A stretch of 46,254 nucleotides of DNA from Verrucomicrobiota bacterium (GTDB taxonomy: Bacteria > Verrucomicrobiota > Verrucomicrobiia > Verrucomicrobiales > DEV007), in assembly GCA_018970725.1 (NCBI GenBank), contig JAGWVU010000040.1, positions 1 to 46,254 of the forward strand, read 5' to 3'. The notes beneath the pieces are model-generated. The model had not been told where the DNA came from and made no database searches. It saw only the letters and a program-made list of their open reading frames with translations. The position numbers and the translations under genes were made by a program. Shown here in pieces: positions 45,228 through 46,254 of the stretch; positions within the stretch are counted from its first letter, which is position 1; each line of letters opens with the position of its first letter.

Positions 45228-45815
45228 ATGAAACTCCTGCCGCTCGTCGCCCTCTTTTTCATCGCCACGCCTGCTCATGCGGCGGAGGCGGAGTATCAGC
45301 CGCAGCTCTTCAAGAGCCTCAAACCCGTCTTTGAGGACACCTTCGACGCCGGAACGATCAACACGGATTTTTGGGAGGTGCGTCAAAATACCACTTGGAT
45401 CGTCAAAGACGGCATTTTGCACGGCAGCGAGTCCTCGCCGGAGTTTCAGGCCAAAAAGAAAGCCAGCAACGATCCCTCGCACGCCGGCCTGAAACCCGTG
45501 ATCTGGCTGAAAAAGGTGCCGGAGCATTTCGTCTGCGCGATGCGCGTGCGCTACGACGCCAAGGCCTATCAAAAAGGCTTCCCCCTTCTCGATCTCGGCC
45601 ACCACATCCACACCATCAGCTTCGCGGAAAAGGCCACCACGCTGACGATCAAGAAGGACACGGAAAAACTCGCCGTCCCAACCCCGCTCTTCGCGCTCAA
45701 CGAGTGGCACGACGTCGTCATCGAGCTGAAAAAAGGCGCGATCCTGCTTCAGATCGATGGCGTGAAGCACGTCTTCGAGCGAGGGGTTTTTGGTGTCAGG
45801 CTCGATCCGCGCTGA
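45228..45815 (+). CDS. DUF1080-like secreted glycan-binding/hydrolase-type protein, probably 3'-truncated
   Basis: This 195-residue protein has a signal peptide (LLPLVALFFIATPAHA). A jelly-roll domain resembling DUF1080/3-keto-disaccharide hydrolases follows: VFEDTFDAGTINTDFWEV, TTWIVKDGILHGSES, FVCAMRVRYDAK, and the late strands NEWHDVVIELKKGAILLQIDGVKHVFE. After HVFE the sequence changes abruptly to RGVFGVRLDPR and stops. Family members normally continue with one or two more strands, so about 30 residues seem lost. The last 13 bp before position 45801 are the left arm of an inverted repeat (45789-45862), so insertion of that element probably supplied the new stop codon. Whether the shortened protein folds is unclear. 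Confidence 0.75.
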   Translation: MKLLPLVALFFIATPAHAAEAEYQPQLFKSLKPVFEDTFDAGTINTDFWEVRQNTTWIVKDGILHGSESSPEFQAKKKASNDPSHAGLKPVIWLKKVPEHFVCAMRVRYDAKAYQKGFPLLDLGHHIHTISFAEKATTLTIKKDTEKLAVPTPLFALNEWHDVVIELKKGAILLQIDGVKHVFERGVFGVRLDPR

Positions 45816-45862
45816 ACATCAGGAACTCACAATGATCTCAGGTCATTTTGCCTGACACCAAA
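45789..45862. repeat. REPIN/MITE-like inverted repeat
   Basis: TTTGGTGTCAGGC (45789-45801) and GCCTGACACCAAA (45850-45862) form a perfect 13-bp inverted repeat around 48 nt. The interior has a smaller hairpin, AATGA/TCATT (45831-45847). TGTCAGGC-type arms are familiar from REP sequences linked to RAYT (Y1) transposases. A partial further copy (TGCCTGAC) is at 45893-45900. The left arm lies inside the 3' end of the DUF1080-like gene. Confidence 0.6.
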
Positions 45863-46067
45863 CGGGGAAAGCCACGGTTGTTACGTGCAAATTGCCTGAC
45901 CCTATCAAATCGCGGGATCGGCCATGCCGAATGTCAGGAGCACTGGGCAAAAACCCTTGCCAAGCCCCCGTCCCTGAGTACATCCTTCTTGCAAGCTCCT
46001 CCGATGATCCCCTCCATACCCAAACCCACCCTCGAATGGGCGGGGTAACACCCCCAAATTCCACAGT
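45863..46067. other. Non-coding stretch, no gene seen
   Basis: No convincing coding frame is present. It contains REP-like fragments (TGCCTGAC near 45893 and TGTCAGG near 45932) and a small GGCAA/TTGCC hairpin near 45946-45961. Composition shifts to AT-rich towards the palindrome at 46068. Confidence 0.5.
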
Positions 46068-46093
46068 GTTGCCAGTAACATGTTATTGGCAAC
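46068..46093. promoter_or_regulatory. 26-nt near-perfect palindrome, probable operator
   Basis: Outer arms GTTGCCA (46068-46074) and TGGCAAC (46087-46093) enclose an inner perfect palindrome TAACATGTTA (46076-46085) with one mismatch pair between them. It lies just upstream of TATACT (46106-46111), a good -10, and contains TTGGCA, a -35-like hexamer at short spacing. It is 60 bp before the zinc-ribbon start and is well placed as a repressor site; a transposon end is the alternative. Confidence 0.6.
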
Positions 46094-46152
46094 CGGAGGG
46101 AGAATTATACTGTTGGGCAAAAAATCAGAAAACACCAAACAAACACAAAACA

Positions 46153-46254
46153 ATGGCATCTACAAAATACAAATGCATCAAATGCGGAAGCGGGGTATCA
46201 TCATCTTCACATCCGCTGATCGGAAAGTGCTCCAAGGGAGCTGGACATGAATGG
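46153..46254 (+). CDS. Small zinc-ribbon protein, N-terminal part (runs off the window)
   Basis: From ATG 46153 the frame is open for 34 codons to the window end. It begins MASTKYKCIKCGSGVSSSS and continues through GKCSKGAGHEW, giving a C-x2-C ... C-x5-H arrangement that fits a small zinc ribbon of the kind found in short accessory or phage-linked proteins. The gene is AT-rich compared with the rest of the window, as is its upstream region, which suggests recent acquisition. The length and any further domain are unknown because the 3' end is missing. Confidence 0.6.
   Translation, partial: MASTKYKCIKCGSGVSSSSHPLIGKCSKGAGHEW

Overview
The window is a GC-rich, densely packed bacterial chromosome segment, most likely from the Verrucomicrobiota. 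This is an inference. It rests on the mix of Gram-negative envelope genes (kdsA, lptC, lptA, lptB, a TolC-type channel, Skp/OmpH), a secreted protein with the DADGD-x-x-NGLEF-x-LG style typical of that phylum, a MgtC/DUF4010 protein, a DUF1080-type protein, and weak or absent Shine-Dalgarno sequences. No rRNA, tRNA or CRISPR array was seen.

Layout. (1) 1-180 is the right end of an IS66-type element. (2) 209-4653 (minus) is a signalling operon: a membrane histidine kinase with a CXXCH motif in its extracytoplasmic domain, a lone receiver, and a receiver/class III nucleotide cyclase. (3) 4776-8644 (minus) is a visibly AT-richer O-acylation cassette: acyltransferase 3, MBOAT and an SGNH-like partner. 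(4) 8936-18306 holds a DASS transporter, a MgtC/DUF4010 protein, a DPP-IV-type peptidase carrying a VHL-beta-like domain, hisH-fdhD (overlapping), and a hybrid histidine kinase. (5) 18318-24760 holds an HscA/DnaK-like Hsp70, a Ca-binding-repeat secreted protein, and dnaG-rpoD, with a near-consensus promoter before rpoD. (6) 24868-29081 holds a tandem ClpP-fold/NfeD membrane protease, Skp, an FKBP lipoprotein and a DUF3313-like lipoprotein. (7) 29134-31826 is a sugar-acid dehydratase/aldolase-family pair. (8) 31859-33404 holds a secreted unknown and an M23 peptidase. (9) 33513-39212 is an LPS block: kdsA, lptC, lptA, lptB, then a TolC-like channel whose start codon abuts a perfect hairpin. (10) 39292-42728 is the classical tig-clpP-clpX proteostasis cluster. 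(11) 42882-46254 is an accessory tail: an SGNH hydrolase, an AraC regulator, a DUF1080-like protein apparently cut short by a REPIN/MITE-like inverted repeat, a 26-nt palindrome, and the start of a small zinc-ribbon gene running off the window.

The most unusual observations are the VHL-beta-like domain, with its hydroxyproline-pocket residues conserved, inside a proline-specific-type peptidase; a DnaG primase that has lost three of four zinc ligands; a possible c-heme sensor kinase operonic with a cyclase of non-canonical substrate residues; and an NfeD-type protease with a duplicated, nucleophile-less ClpP-fold domain. Gene packing is tight: two convergent pairs are separated by only 3 bp, and several genes overlap as ATGA, GTGA or TGATG.
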